In this document: one piece after another, positions 11,101 to 19,535 of the stretch
Position numbering within the stretch: the stretch's first letter is position 1
Layout of the letters: each line of letters opens with the position of its first letter
Source of the DNA: SZUA-36 sp963727635
Lineage (GTDB): Bacteria > Pseudomonadota > Gammaproteobacteria > Xanthomonadales > SZUA-36
Assembly: GCA_963727635.1 (NCBI GenBank)
Contig: CAVSHP010000027.1
Location: 1 to 64,000, forward strand
Direction: 5' to 3'
Length of the DNA stretch: 64,000 nt
Notes under the pieces: generated by a model
What the model was told of the DNA's origin: nothing
The model's input: only the letters and a program-made list of their open reading frames with translations
Database searches by the model: none
Position numbers and translations under genes: made by a program

Positions 11101-11598
11101 GGCTGGTTTCTCGGTGTTTTTGCTGCTGCTGCGCTTGCGATCCTTGCATTCTGGTGGACTGATCCTGAGTACGCTTATCAACGCGGCCATTCATATGGAG
11201 GCCGGGGAGACTGGACGGAGGCATCGGCCTTTTTCGACCGGGCGTTCGCCGGGCGAAGAACACCCGCAAGCAAATCCGAAGCCTTGTTCTGGGCGGCGCG
11301 CAGTTTGGATCTTGGCGGTAAAAAACCTGAAGCCGCAAAAAGGTACATGCAGTTGCGAGCGGATTATCCCGAAAGCTATTGGTACCCTGAGTCGGTTTTT
11401 CGCCTGATTGAAATTAATCTTTTGCACAATGATCCAGAGGCTGCCGAATCACTCTACACCGAGCTCGTCGAGGCCGTTCCGGACAACCCCTGGACACAGA
11501 AAGCCGGGATATTGCTAGGTGTGCCAGAAACCACATTGCAGCTTCTTCCTGAATTGGACCCAGGGAGTGGGGAAATACCTGGCTCTCGGCCAGATTAA
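8185..11598 (+). CDS. Large polytopic membrane protein (PTPS-related/GT-C-like) with TPR-like C-terminus
   Basis: 1137 residues, intact. Signal peptide (LLAFLWLLSQAVSAQ), then a beta-rich extracytoplasmic domain (about 27-240). A first membrane helix near 255-275 (WILAVLSAAGIGLLAW) leads to a block of about ten to twelve helices up to about residue 665. This block carries a conserved-looking SHGYALLVGG turn, reminiscent of the bacterial membrane family annotated as 6-pyruvoyl-tetrahydropterin-synthase-related, which has GT-C glycosyltransferase-like topology. A soluble region (about 680-935), two more helices and a C-terminal tail of TPR-like helices (RGDWTEASAFFDRAFAG) follow. Likely role, by inference: handling a lipid-linked sugar or surface polymer, together with the sulfatase-like gene that starts 42 bases after it. 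No catalytic residue can be assigned with confidence. Confidence 0.6.
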   Translation: MSPTINGCLRSCLLAFLWLLSQAVSAQDLSFTASGELMSSSELLEGRVTLTFSGAESVYDVLVFARAQKDRELIGESDYWEPGTRQDFDLHLESAQAVPGDYHLLIEVAFRDQNGSNLSVVVPLPYGVGAPEGLEAPVLEQETDGNAVSVAIEGARINWHLSGNGLSEVFLTLTTGPCWASLPSLTPSTENIVLEKTDNRPAIPNWRYGQKARVEWVQDGRHFSRIFDWELHTNAYGAWIEKPVLDTLAWWQKLTWRWILAVLSAAGIGLLAWRARRNSGGSLSSLSREEWIGGITLFVLTAWSLSHTNPMLWFTNTWSTGGDVASQVFYAKIFMEWLPTGKISGWLPESFAGFPAFTFYFPFPFTLAGLLQFVVGQQVAFKLVSMLPVFLLPVATYTMGWFWGWRIPLRLLAAAGATAFILGSATSIWGGNVLAQLAGEFAYSWGMVFAVLFWGALMRALRAGGRWWLLAGVLEALVALSHGYALLVGGFGAFFYLLVSHDTRRDLRIILQVHLLAFLLVGFWLIPLVENLPWTIPNDTPTAIEGWRMVWPSTLWPLTLGLIPLVLILTRSPQSWPRGIFFLLGIVLLGTFGFIVGSRLGLADLRFFPYAQWAFATACGASLGWGLQRWLRPAALPLAIVITIAMGAWWGSQLGPLESWSRWNLSGYESKATWPYYLATAQTNAGPLQGPRLVFEHDPANSDLGSTRTLEALPMFGSRPALEGLYMESATSGPFIYQIQAEISERPSSPLTRYPSSARSVEHMAGHLDEFYVNRLILRSSKKKALFEADPRFQLIAKHGPLNTYEFKGLQTHLVDIITIPLVGRDRDGWLRHAFRQFLVAFPYQQRHVYLAPGEQLPESKPGQASGKVEVKEFTRERLVFETDSPGQPHLIRMTYHPRWVSKGGEEIYLIEPSFMLIYPRTSTVELVYGWSNGGRIGAVFSLLGLVMLVAGLLWRPLRRPIVNMPEPSVQRGWFLGVFAAAALAILAFWWTDPEYAYQRGHSYGGRGDWTEASAFFDRAFAGRRTPASKSEALFWAARSLDLGGKKPEAAKRYMQLRADYPESYWYPESVFRLIEINLLHNDPEAAESLYTELVEAVPDNPWTQKAGILLGVPETTLQLLPELDPGSGEIPGSRPD

Positions 11599-11640
11599 AT
11601 GATTTAAACTCGTTGCGGAAACAATCCCTCAGGGCTATCT

Positions 11641-14135
11641 ATGATCCATCACTTTAGACTGGTAAACATCCTGCCTGTACTCATTTTCTTCGGTTTGTTC
11701 GGAATGGGTATCACGTTGCCAGTGCTTGAGCTGTACGGTCATAACCCAGAGGTTTTCATAGCCAACCGATCTTCATCCGCTCAGATTGTGGTCTTTGCAT
11801 TAATTGTGGCATTTTTACCTGCGGCGGTAATGGGCGTTATCTGGTGCTTAGCCCGGGCAATAAATCTTCGTGCAGGGGAGATCGTGGAGCTATTGGGCAT
11901 TTCAATTGCTGGATTTTTTGTATCAGCTTCCTTGCTACGGTACGTCATGGAGTCGACCAATCTATCCCTGGCGATTGCTATCCCAGTTGGCATTTTGCTT
12001 GGGCTCTATGGACGCCATCAGGGTATCGTTAGAAACTGGCTCTCCTATTTGATAATAGTACCTGTGATATCCCTAATTTCCTTCCTGGTGTTTTCGGACA
12101 GTGCGGGACTGCTCTGGGAAAAGGAGGCCAAAGCTGAGAGTAACGCGAACATCTCCAATCCCTTCCCGGTTGTCATGCTTGTGCTGGACGAGTTTCCCTT
12201 GACTTCAATATTAGACGAAGGCGGAATGTTAAATGATTCTTTGTTTCCGAACTTTTCAAGAATAGCTGAATCATCGATTTGGTTTAGAAATTTCGCCACC
12301 AACTCGATTGCTACCGCAGATAGCGTTCCGATCATATTGTCCGGTGTCTTGAATGAAGGCGCGAAACCAACGTCAAGTGACCACCCAAAAACGCTCTTTA
12401 CGCTGCTGGGTGAAAGTTACGACATGTATGTTAATGAGAGTGTCACCTCGACTGCCCCGACAGTATTTGCAAGTCAGATGCCATTAATGATTCTAATAAG
12501 GTTTTGTTTGAACGAACTGACGGCTCTCTGCGCCTTCTGTTGGATGATGCTCTAATTGTATATGGCCACATTGCCATGCCGCCACTCGTGAGAAGCAAGC
12601 TACCAAGTATCGATGGGCGTTGGGGAGGTTTTCTTGATGGTGAGGGGACCACCACATCGTAGAATCTTCTTGCCGGTCATGAATTACCACCCGCCCCGAA
12701 AGATGGTCGTCCCTCTTGGATCAATAAGTTATTAGCTGCGATTGACCAGTTCGCCACAGCAAAGACTCAGTCCTTGCATTACACCCATATAATGGCCCCG
12801 CATATCCCCTGGAATTTCAACCCGTCAGGAACTGTGTATCAGCCGCCGGAGCAGACCAGCACGCTGGTTGCAGGTGTTGAAAATGGTTACTGGATTCGGA
12901 ATCCAGCACTTGCAACACAGGGCTATCAACGACACCTTTCAAAACTAGGCGCTGTGGATCTACTACTTGGCTACTATGTCGATAAATTACAACAAACCGG
13001 CTTGTGGGATGAAGCGTTGGTTATCATCACTGCCGATCATGGTGCAAGCTTTGCACCCGGTTCACATAGAAGATGGGTAGACAGCGACAACGCCAATGCG
13101 CTCTACAGGGTTCCACTTTTCATTCACCTGCCTGGGCAGGATAGCAGGGAAATCAGGGACGAACCGGCATTTTCGATCGACATTCTGCCAACTATTGTGG
13201 ATATCCTTGGCATTTCGGTCGATTGGCCATTGAGTGGATTGTCATTACTCGGAAGGTTACCGCAGGAGCGAAGCCACGTTTATGACCATTTTACTGGTAA
13301 ACGAGTTGCTCTTGAGATGCGACTGGAAGACCTTTGGAACGAAGTTGCAAAAAACTACATCCTGATACCCGATACCAGCAGTTGGGAATCAGTTGCCGCG
13401 GTGGGCCCTCACCGGAACATGGTTGGGAAATCCCTGGATCAACTGGGCGTGATTGAAGACATTGCCATCAACGCATCTTTCGATGGATTCGAAAATGATG
13501 TCATTATTGACGAGCAAACGGGTAAATTGCCAACGATCCTCAAAGGCCGTGCTCGTATACCGTCTGGCTACGTCACTAGCGATGTTCTGGTCGCTGTGAA
13601 CGGGTGGGTGCGTGGAGCAGGATATGCGATTCGCGACAGCGGCGATACGTTTGACTTCACTGCCTATGTGCCGGAGTCTGCTTTCCGGCAGGGCAGGAAC
13701 CGGGTCAATCTCGTAGTTCCTTCTGAAACGGGTCAATGGTCTTACTCGGTTACAGGAGAGGTTAGTAAAATTGCACTTAACGATGAAGACGGCAATCCGC
13801 TTAATATCGTTCCACGAGGTCAGCGGTTGGTTAGAATTGATGCCGTGGAGTTTGAAAATGGCATGTTGCGGACAAGGGGATGGAGTGCTGACACGGGGGA
13901 GAAAATACTGCCTGAAAGGATTCTTATCTATTTTGGTGACAAAATCGTATACGCCGGGCGACTAAACGTTGAACGCAAGGATGTAACCATATGGTTCAAT
14001 AGCGATGATCTTATTTTGTCTGGCTTTGACTTCAAGTTTCCAGTAGATGATGCGCCTGAGAATATTGAGCGGGTGACCATTGTTGCGGTGTTTTCCGAGA
14101 ACGCAGTGCTGGATTACGCAACACTGCAGAGGTAG
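11641..14135 (+). pseudogene. Sulfatase-superfamily membrane enzyme (phospho-transferase-like), one frameshift and one in-frame TAG
   Basis: The N-terminus has about five membrane helices (residues 8-150) before a sulfatase/alkaline-phosphatase fold: PFPVVMLVLDEFP at the first metal site, FATNSIATADSVPIILSG, HYTHIMAPHIPW and VIITADHGASF (metal-binding DH). The layout resembles membrane-bound phosphoethanolamine or phosphoglycerol transferases, which modify lipids or glycans outside the inner membrane. Near 12478 the frame changes. The new frame runs (SNKVLFERTDGSLRLLLDDA) to an amber codon at 12660-12662, and the same frame continues to the end. The C-terminal 250 residues are beta-rich and not recognised. 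About 830 residues if intact. Two lesions of different kinds make true inactivation somewhat more likely here than elsewhere. Composition looks AT-richer than the preceding gene. Confidence 0.65.
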
Positions 14136-14190
14136 GTAATATCTTCTGATCGCAGTCAACCACTACAAAGACAACATCTCAAAGGTCATT

Positions 14191-15171
14191 TTATTGAATA
14201 ATACCATTCTGGTCCGAAGCGGCCGGTGCGGGTGGTTCAAACCCCACTTCATCTGCCACCAGGAACGTAGGCCGTTTTTTCAACTCATCGTAAACCCGTG
14301 CCAGGTATTGGCCGACAATTCCAAGCCCGATCATGATCATGCTGCCTGAGAACAGCATGGTGATTTCAAGTGTGGCAAAGCCGGTGATTGACCCACCGCG
14401 TATGCGTGACACAAGCGCTTCGGTTCCCAGAATAACGGAGATGAGCAACATGATCAAACCCATGAATGGAACCAACTGCAGCGGCAGGGAGGTGTAAGAG
14501 GTCAGAGAATTCCAGCCATAGCGGAACAAGGCTGACAGCCCCCAGCTACTTTCTCCGACCGGGCGTTCGGAGACTGCAAACGTAACCGATTCCTGCCGAT
14601 ACCCCACCCAACAACTCAAACCGCGAAGGAACCGTTGTTGCTCGGGGAAATCCCGCACCAGGAGATTGGCAATTTGCGCATCAAGCAGCTTGAAGTCGGA
14701 ACTGTTGTTTATCTTGAAACCCGCGATTTTCGAAAACAAGCCATAAAATAATCGTGCGGATGTGCGGTGAAACAGCCCGCCATACTGCCGGGTCTGCTTT
14801 ACGCCATGAACAATTTGTGCACCCTTGCGCCATTTTTCCACCATTTCGGGAATTAACCCGGGCGGATGTTGAAGGTCTCCGTCCATGGTGACCACCACCT
14901 GTCCCCTGGCCCGGGCCATACCTGCCAGCATCGCGGCTTCTTTCCCAAAATTACGGGAAAACCTCAAACCCCTGATTCGATGGTTGGCCTGGTGGGCTTC
15001 CATCACCCTGGTAAAGGTCTTGTCAGTTGATCCATCATCGACGGCCACGATTTCATAGTCCTGGGTGATCGTCTCAAGAACCCTGGTTGCTTCATTCAGG
15101 GTCAGCATGATGACGTCTTCTTCTTTGAAAACCGGGATAACCAGGCTGATGAACACATTTTCATGTTGCAT
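14191..15171 (-). CDS. Family 2 glycosyltransferase, GtrB/DPM1-like
   Basis: 326 residues. Inner-membrane enzyme expected to move a sugar from a nucleotide donor to polyprenyl phosphate. The N-terminal GT-A domain (about 1-230) has AVDDGSTDKT, the DXD-type TMDGDLQHPP and the acceptor-side QQRFLRGLSCWVGYRQ. Two C-terminal membrane helices (about 235-258 and 270-295) anchor it, as in GtrB, ArnC and related enzymes. Its start overlaps the upstream flippase-like gene by 11 bases, so the two are translated together. In such pairs one protein makes the lipid-linked sugar and a membrane partner moves or uses it. The sugar cannot be read from sequence. Confidence 0.85.
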   Translation of the reverse strand: MQHENVFISLVIPVFKEEDVIMLTLNEATRVLETITQDYEIVAVDDGSTDKTFTRVMEAHQANHRIRGLRFSRNFGKEAAMLAGMARARGQVVVTMDGDLQHPPGLIPEMVEKWRKGAQIVHGVKQTRQYGGLFHRTSARLFYGLFSKIAGFKINNSSDFKLLDAQIANLLVRDFPEQQRFLRGLSCWVGYRQESVTFAVSERPVGESSWGLSALFRYGWNSLTSYTSLPLQLVPFMGLIMLLISVILGTEALVSRIRGGSITGFATLEITMLFSGSMIMIGLGIVGQYLARVYDELKKRPTFLVADEVGFEPPAPAASDQNGIIQ

Positions 15172-16129
15172 CGGGGTGTTCCTTTATCGTTTCGAGGCCA
15201 AAGCCGTAGTGTATCGCAGTTACAATTGCGGGAATGACCGAAATCCAGGAGATCGCGAGAAACAGTAACGAAAGCGTCAAAGCTTCCTGTTGACCGGCCC
15301 CCAGCCAGACCAACAGGCCCACCGTGCTGATTTCCCGCACCCCGAGCCCGCCCAGGCTGATGGGAAGCAGCAATATCAGCATCACGCCCGGTATGGCGAG
15401 AAAGTAGCTCAACAGTGACATGTCGGGAAGCAAGGACTGCCCCAGGCTGGCGTAACTCAATATATAGAGCAAATGGCTGACCAGGCTTAGCAATGCCGGG
15501 ATGGTCAGCTGCCCAGGGTGTTTGAAAATCTGCTGAAATATCCCGGCGCCACGTTTGACCTTTTCCCATAAACCACTGGTACCACGATTTCCCATGCGGC
15601 TAAAGAAGAATAATCCAAGCCGGGGTAACCACGACAGGCCCAGCACTGCTACCAGGACCAGTGCAACACCAGCAAGCTGACCTTGAGATCTTGCCATTGG
15701 CAACTCTACGGGCACAAAAATCAGGGCGAGCCCGGCGATAGCTAGCAAGCCCAGCAAACCCAGGTAACGGTCGACCAGACCGGACGCGGCAAGTGCGCCC
15801 ATCGGATAACCACGCCTGGACAGCAGTAGCACCCGGACCACGTCACCACCCACCCCGCTCGGCAAAACGGAGTTCATCAGGAGTCCCGTGTAGTAGCTGC
15901 CCCAAAATAGTGCGCTGGGCACTTCCAGGTCGATACGCTTCTGCAGCAGGATGAGCCGAATGCCATTCGCAAGGTAAGCGCCAAGCAACAGCCCGAGGGC
16001 GATGACCAAGTTCATCAGCGGTGTTTCAAGAAGGAGTTTTTTTGCTTCTCGCCAATCCAGTAAATAGGCGACGGCGCCAAGAAGGCTAACTGACAATCCA
16101 AATTTGATCCACGGCAACGCTTTTGACAT
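15161..16129 (-). CDS. Flippase-like integral membrane protein (LPG synthase TM / UPF0104 family)
   Basis: 322 residues, about eight membrane helices, matching the lysylphosphatidylglycerol-synthase membrane-domain family (YbhN/AglD2-like). Seen: GSYYTGLLMNSVLPSGVGGD, the family signature for the loop between helices 2 and 3, and LLPISLGGLGVRE near the C-terminus. Family members are proposed to flip or present lipid-linked substrates. It is translationally coupled to the glycosyltransferase that follows it. Whether it acts on the same lipid-linked sugar is inference. Confidence 0.8.
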   Translation of the reverse strand: MSKALPWIKFGLSVSLLGAVAYLLDWREAKKLLLETPLMNLVIALGLLLGAYLANGIRLILLQKRIDLEVPSALFWGSYYTGLLMNSVLPSGVGGDVVRVLLLSRRGYPMGALAASGLVDRYLGLLGLLAIAGLALIFVPVELPMARSQGQLAGVALVLVAVLGLSWLPRLGLFFFSRMGNRGTSGLWEKVKRGAGIFQQIFKHPGQLTIPALLSLVSHLLYILSYASLGQSLLPDMSLLSYFLAIPGVMLILLLPISLGGLGVREISTVGLLVWLGAGQQEALTLSLLFLAISWISVIPAIVTAIHYGFGLETIKEHPDAT

Positions 16130-16384
16130 ATCTCGCCCAAGGGTACAGACAAAAAATGATATTTTGCCTGAAATTTACAGTATTGAGCGACCTATTAAAT
16201 CAGCTTTCAGGACAGGCCACTATAAAATCTTGCCAGTTTGAATCCCTGAGTCTCGAATTCTATCCTGCTACACCTCCAGTTTGCCCGCCGTGTTTCGCAA
16301 ACCAGACTCTCCGAGGCTCAAAAAAATCAAACATCAGATGTGGTTTGATGCCTCCCAATGATCTACTTTCCGTCGGGCTAAGGA

Positions 16385-16482
16385 CCAGTTTTGGTAGTAT
16401 GAGCCAGTTCCAGATGGACCTTGGCGCGTCATTTTCCGATGCCACGAACAACATCATCCTGTCAGGTATCTATCGTTTTTAA
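16385..16482 (+). pseudogene. Remnant: last 33 codons of an outer-membrane barrel gene
   Basis: Codes SFGSMSQFQMDLGASFSDAT and then IILSGIYRF, differing from the barrel gene at 6240 almost only at synonymous positions, and ends in its own stop and terminator. A longer open frame on this strand starts at 16123 but its first 85 residues look random, so it is an accidental extension. Most likely the leftover of a deleted paralogue, or a recombination footprint. Low substitution in codons compared with the diverged 3' untranslated part shows that the parent gene was under selection after duplication. Confidence 0.7.
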
Positions 16483-16535
16483 GCATTCCAATGCTTTTGA
16501 AATCAGATGCCCGGCCAGGTATCTGACCGAAAAGA

Positions 16536-16565
16536 AAGCCCCGGTATTTTCCCGGGGCTTTTTTT
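16536..16565 (+). terminator. Terminator of the barrel remnant
   Basis: Stem AAGCCCCGG/CCGGGGCTT and a T run, the homologue of the terminator at 7726-7754. Confidence 0.85.
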
Positions 16566-16713
16566 ATATGTGAACTGGTTCACAGCTGACCAAGGAAAAA
16601 ACAATCAAAATTCAATTGTTTCAAAGTTTTCGGATTCGGTCTGTGCTGCGAAATAACATGCTGGTAAGAATTATGCTATTGTTCTTCAACAGTCAATCTA
16701 AGGGAATAGAAAG

Positions 16714-17544
16714 ATGAAAGCATTAATAGTGATATTGGGATGGTTGCTGGCAATGACTGCGGCTGCAGCACAGACCGAAACTTCCGATCCATGCGAAGTC
16801 GAATACCTGTCCGGAATAGAACAATTCCAGCAGGGTGATCCGCAGGCTGCCGCAGATTCATTTTTCAGCGCCATCAGGCTGGCTCCCAGTCCCACAGACG
16901 ACCCGGTTGAATACATCCCTTATATCTACCTGTCAGTCGCCCAGTATGAATCGGGTCACTTCCAACGGGCCAGGGATGCCTTGATTCAAAGCCAGGTATA
17001 CGGCGTTGCCGCCAGGACGGAAACGGGCAAGCTCCTGCTGGAGCGGTACGCTGCCAAAATCATGACGGCATCGGTGGATGATGAGGAATACGTCGCAACT
17101 CCACAATCAAGTCCTGTCGCCAGTGATACGTACTTATTGTCAGATAACGAAGTGGAGTTGATAAGAGCTCAAGTTCTCAACCGCTGCGCAATAGATAGCA
17201 AGTTGGCCAAAAATAAGCTCCCCTGGTATTTCTACTACGAATTTGGTGTCGATTTAATGAAGGCGGGTGATGCAAAGCGGGCCGTTGAATCATTCCAGCT
17301 GGGTGCAAATCTTCGTGAAGATCCAAGCCGTAACAAGCGCATGTACGGGATGTGGTACGTCGATTATCTGCCGTATTACCAACTCGCACTGGCCCATTCC
17401 AAACTGGGTGAGTGGGAGCAGGCGCACGAAGCTATCGTGACATCGGAAAATTTCGGCGAGTTCAAACCGGATGATCCGGATTATGACAATTTCTTGGCGC
17501 TCAACAAGCTGATTGAAACCAATCTGAAAAAGAACGATACCTAA
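16714..17544 (+). CDS. Periplasmic TPR-like repeat protein
   Basis: 276 residues, intact. Signal peptide (VILGWLLAMTAAAAQ) with a good AAGGGAATAGAAAG lead-in. Two related helical units follow: residues about 28-105 (EQFQQGDPQAAADSFFSAIR, then PVEYIPYIYLSVAQYESG) and about 165-250 (DLMKAGDAKRAVESFQLGAN, then YGMWYVDYLPYYQLALAHSK). The pattern of a TPR helix pair followed by Y.PYY.L..A..K.G also occurs in the frameshifted protein at 3160-4472, so the two are probably paralogues. No named family recognised. Expected to be a soluble envelope scaffold or sensor. A strong terminator follows, so it is probably a single-gene unit. Confidence 0.75.
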   Translation: MKALIVILGWLLAMTAAAAQTETSDPCEVEYLSGIEQFQQGDPQAAADSFFSAIRLAPSPTDDPVEYIPYIYLSVAQYESGHFQRARDALIQSQVYGVAARTETGKLLLERYAAKIMTASVDDEEYVATPQSSPVASDTYLLSDNEVELIRAQVLNRCAIDSKLAKNKLPWYFYYEFGVDLMKAGDAKRAVESFQLGANLREDPSRNKRMYGMWYVDYLPYYQLALAHSKLGEWEQAHEAIVTSENFGEFKPDDPDYDNFLALNKLIETNLKKNDT

Positions 17545-17564
17545 CAAGCAACTGTATACAAAAG

Positions 17565-17592
17565 GCCCCCGGTAAATCGGGGGCTTTTTTTT
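17565..17592 (+). terminator. Rho-independent terminator
   Basis: Stem GCCCCCG/CGGGGGC with a 6-base loop and eight T, 20 bases after the stop of the TPR-like gene. It may also catch readthrough from the minus-strand tRNA-Leu gene. Confidence 0.9.
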
Positions 17593-17675
17593 GACTCCGA
17601 TTTTAGATACGGTTGCATCATTCAGTGCAAATTTGCGAAGCAACTGTGGTTCTATGGGTCAGGTTGTTTTCAAGA

Positions 17676-17762
17676 TGGTGCCCGGGACCGGAATCGAACC
17701 GGTACAGTATTTCTACCGAGGGATTTTAAGTCCCTTGCGTCTACCAATTTCGCCACCCGGGC
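17676..17762 (-). tRNA. tRNA-Leu (anticodon UAA), CCA encoded
   Basis: 87 bases including the encoded CCA. Acceptor stem GCCCGGG pairs with CCCGGGC. The D-arm has TTGGTAGACGC, the anticodon loop is CTTAAAA (UAA), there is a long class II variable arm (CGGTAGAAATACTG), and the T-arm has GGTTCGATTCC. All leucine-type features are present. It lies downstream of arginase on the same strand. Confidence 0.97.
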
Positions 17763-17797
17763 GCGCTGCAGTGCGCATTGTACCTGTAATGGGACCG

Positions 17798-18721
17798 CTA
17801 GAGAATGCTTTTGCCCAATGCGCTGGTAATCAAATGCAGGGTGCGTTCGGCGCTGATATTACCCTGGTCAACAAACGGGTTTAGCTCGACAACTTCCATC
17901 GATGTCAACTGACGGCTATCGGCGCAATATTCCAACAGCAAGTGAGCTTCGCGGTAGCGTACGCCGCCCGGCACCAGTGTTCCGGAACCCGGTATGACCG
18001 TCGGATCACAGCCATCGACATCAAAACTGACGTGAAAGCCCGCCGTTTCGTTGGTGACGATATTCATTGCCTTACGCGCCACTTTGGCCATACCGAGTTC
18101 ATCGATGTCACGCATCGTAAAAACATGAATACCGGACTCCCTGATGATCTTTCTCTCGCCGGCGTCAATGTCGCGGATACCGATCAACACAACCTTGTCA
18201 GGATTCAATTTTGGACTGTAACCGAGGATACCTGCCAAATCGGGGTCACCACGGCCCAGAAGATGGGCCAGGGGCATTCCGTGGATGTTTCCGCTGGGAG
18301 ATACTCCGGGGATGTTCATGTCGCCATGGGCGTCGAACCAGATCAGCCCCATGTCCTCACCACGCTCACGATAATACGCGGCAACACCGGAAACTGTACC
18401 CATCGCTATCGAATGGTCACCACCCAAAACCAGCGGAAATACACCATCTTCCATGAGTTCCTTTACACGCTGGGCAAGTTCTGTACAGACGCTTAGAATT
18501 TGCGGTTTGTAGCGCGCCTTGCTGTCCTCGAGTGCCCGTGTTTCCATGGCCGGGACGTAGATGTCCTCTTCCTGCTCCACGGTGTAGCCCATAGCGCGTA
18601 TAGCCGCTCCGAGACCGGCAATTCGCAGTGCAGACGGCCCCATGTCCGTACCTCGCCGGCTGGCGCCGAGGTCCATCGGGACACCAATAATTTTAACGAT
18701 TTTGTCGGGTTTGAATATCAT
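17798..18721 (-). CDS. rocF: Arginase
   Basis: 307 residues, usual length. Hydrolyses L-arginine to ornithine and urea with a dinuclear manganese site. Metal-binding motifs are all visible: GGDHSIAMG, WFDAHGDMN and SFDVDGCDP. The N-terminus VKIIGVPMDLGASRRGTDMG is typical of bacterial and eukaryotic arginases rather than agmatinases, which have a different start and substrate loop. No other arginine-catabolic gene is nearby, so it may feed ornithine to polyamine or proline synthesis or release nitrogen as urea. The symbol follows Bacillus usage. Confidence 0.92.
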   Translation of the reverse strand: MIFKPDKIVKIIGVPMDLGASRRGTDMGPSALRIAGLGAAIRAMGYTVEQEEDIYVPAMETRALEDSKARYKPQILSVCTELAQRVKELMEDGVFPLVLGGDHSIAMGTVSGVAAYYRERGEDMGLIWFDAHGDMNIPGVSPSGNIHGMPLAHLLGRGDPDLAGILGYSPKLNPDKVVLIGIRDIDAGERKIIRESGIHVFTMRDIDELGMAKVARKAMNIVTNETAGFHVSFDVDGCDPTVIPGSGTLVPGGVRYREAHLLLEYCADSRQLTSMEVVELNPFVDQGNISAERTLHLITSALGKSIL

Positions 18722-19535
18722 GCTTTACTGCCATTGTTCCGGTTCAACACGTGCGGTGAGTCTAAACTACCGAGGCCATCTGTAGCCAGTCAAAGCTTTG
18801 TAACGGAATGTCACAAATCCTTGCTGACCGCATTATAGCGCTCAATGTTGATTGCCAGTTTTGCTGGTTGCTTCGATGGGTCATATTTCAGTGTTTCGCG
18901 CGCCAGGCTTCACGGTCACGGGAAAATTCGTCACTTAGCAAAACCACGGGAGTAGGGCGGTGACCAGTGTCATGCTCAAGGTCATCTTTTGTTTTTCATT
19001 TGTCACCTGTCAATGTCGTGAGCACTACAAGGGCAATAGGTCCAAAAGCAGCACCGGTTGATCTGGTCAGCGAGATGTCCGCGTGGGGTTAGTGCACAAT
19101 CGTAACAATCACAAAGCCATAACCTTTACGCATAGTTCGAAATTTGCGTCACTAAACAACCTGAGTTATATTTTAGAAAGAAGTTCCTAAGCATATGTAA
19201 TGTAGACATATAATAATTTACATGAAGTATTCGTTATGACTATAGCCGGTTTGCGCGCCAGGTCAAAACTTCGGTGTAGCGACGATCAACCTACAATAGA
19301 AAAGCGATCAACCTGTAATAGAAAAGCAATGAACAAGACTTACATGGCAAACGTTACGCTGCCAGGGGGTGAGCTGTTGCGGTGCCTTATTACGGCCTTT
19401 TAGTTTAATTCACCCAAACAAGCATATTCTATTTAACATAATATACATTATACGCAATTGCACATATCCGAAAATATGCTATGTGGAGTCCTGCTCTGCT
19501 GGTGAGCAAAATCTGAAAAGTAAAAAACTAGGCTG
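18722..19535. other. Gene-free, partly AT-rich region
   Basis: About 814 bases with no supported gene on either strand. The part from about 19150 to 19510 is AT-rich. It contains a short tandem repeat (19283-19326). It could hold decayed mobile DNA or the arginase promoter on the minus strand near 18722-18850. I see no tRNA, terminator or transposase fragment. Confidence 0.5.
19283..19326 (+). repeat. Two tandem 22-bp repeats
   Basis: CGATCAACCTACAATAGAAA plus AG and CGATCAACCTGTAATAGAAA plus AG lie head to tail (20 of 22 bases equal), followed by the related CAATGAAC. Function is unknown. They may be iterated binding sites or the end of a decayed element. Confidence 0.8.

Larger units (their letters stand above)
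16384..16585 (+). repeat. Copy B of the dispersed duplication (orphan)
   Basis: Diverged partner of 7577-7775. Similarity starts abruptly at about TTTTGGTAGTATGAGCCAG and runs through the stop, the terminator and TATATGTGAACTGG. Upstream sequence (16130-16383) has no resemblance to the barrel gene and holds no credible gene. Confidence 0.85.

Noticed and set aside
12660..12662. Amber codon read as pyrrolysine or by suppression in the sulfatase-like gene
   Set aside because: The gene also has a separate frameshift and no suppressor or pyl gene is in view, so mutation or error is simpler.
16123..16482. A 119-residue protein ending in the barrel C-terminus
   Set aside because: Only the last 33 codons match the barrel gene; the upstream part looks like random sequence joined by chance.
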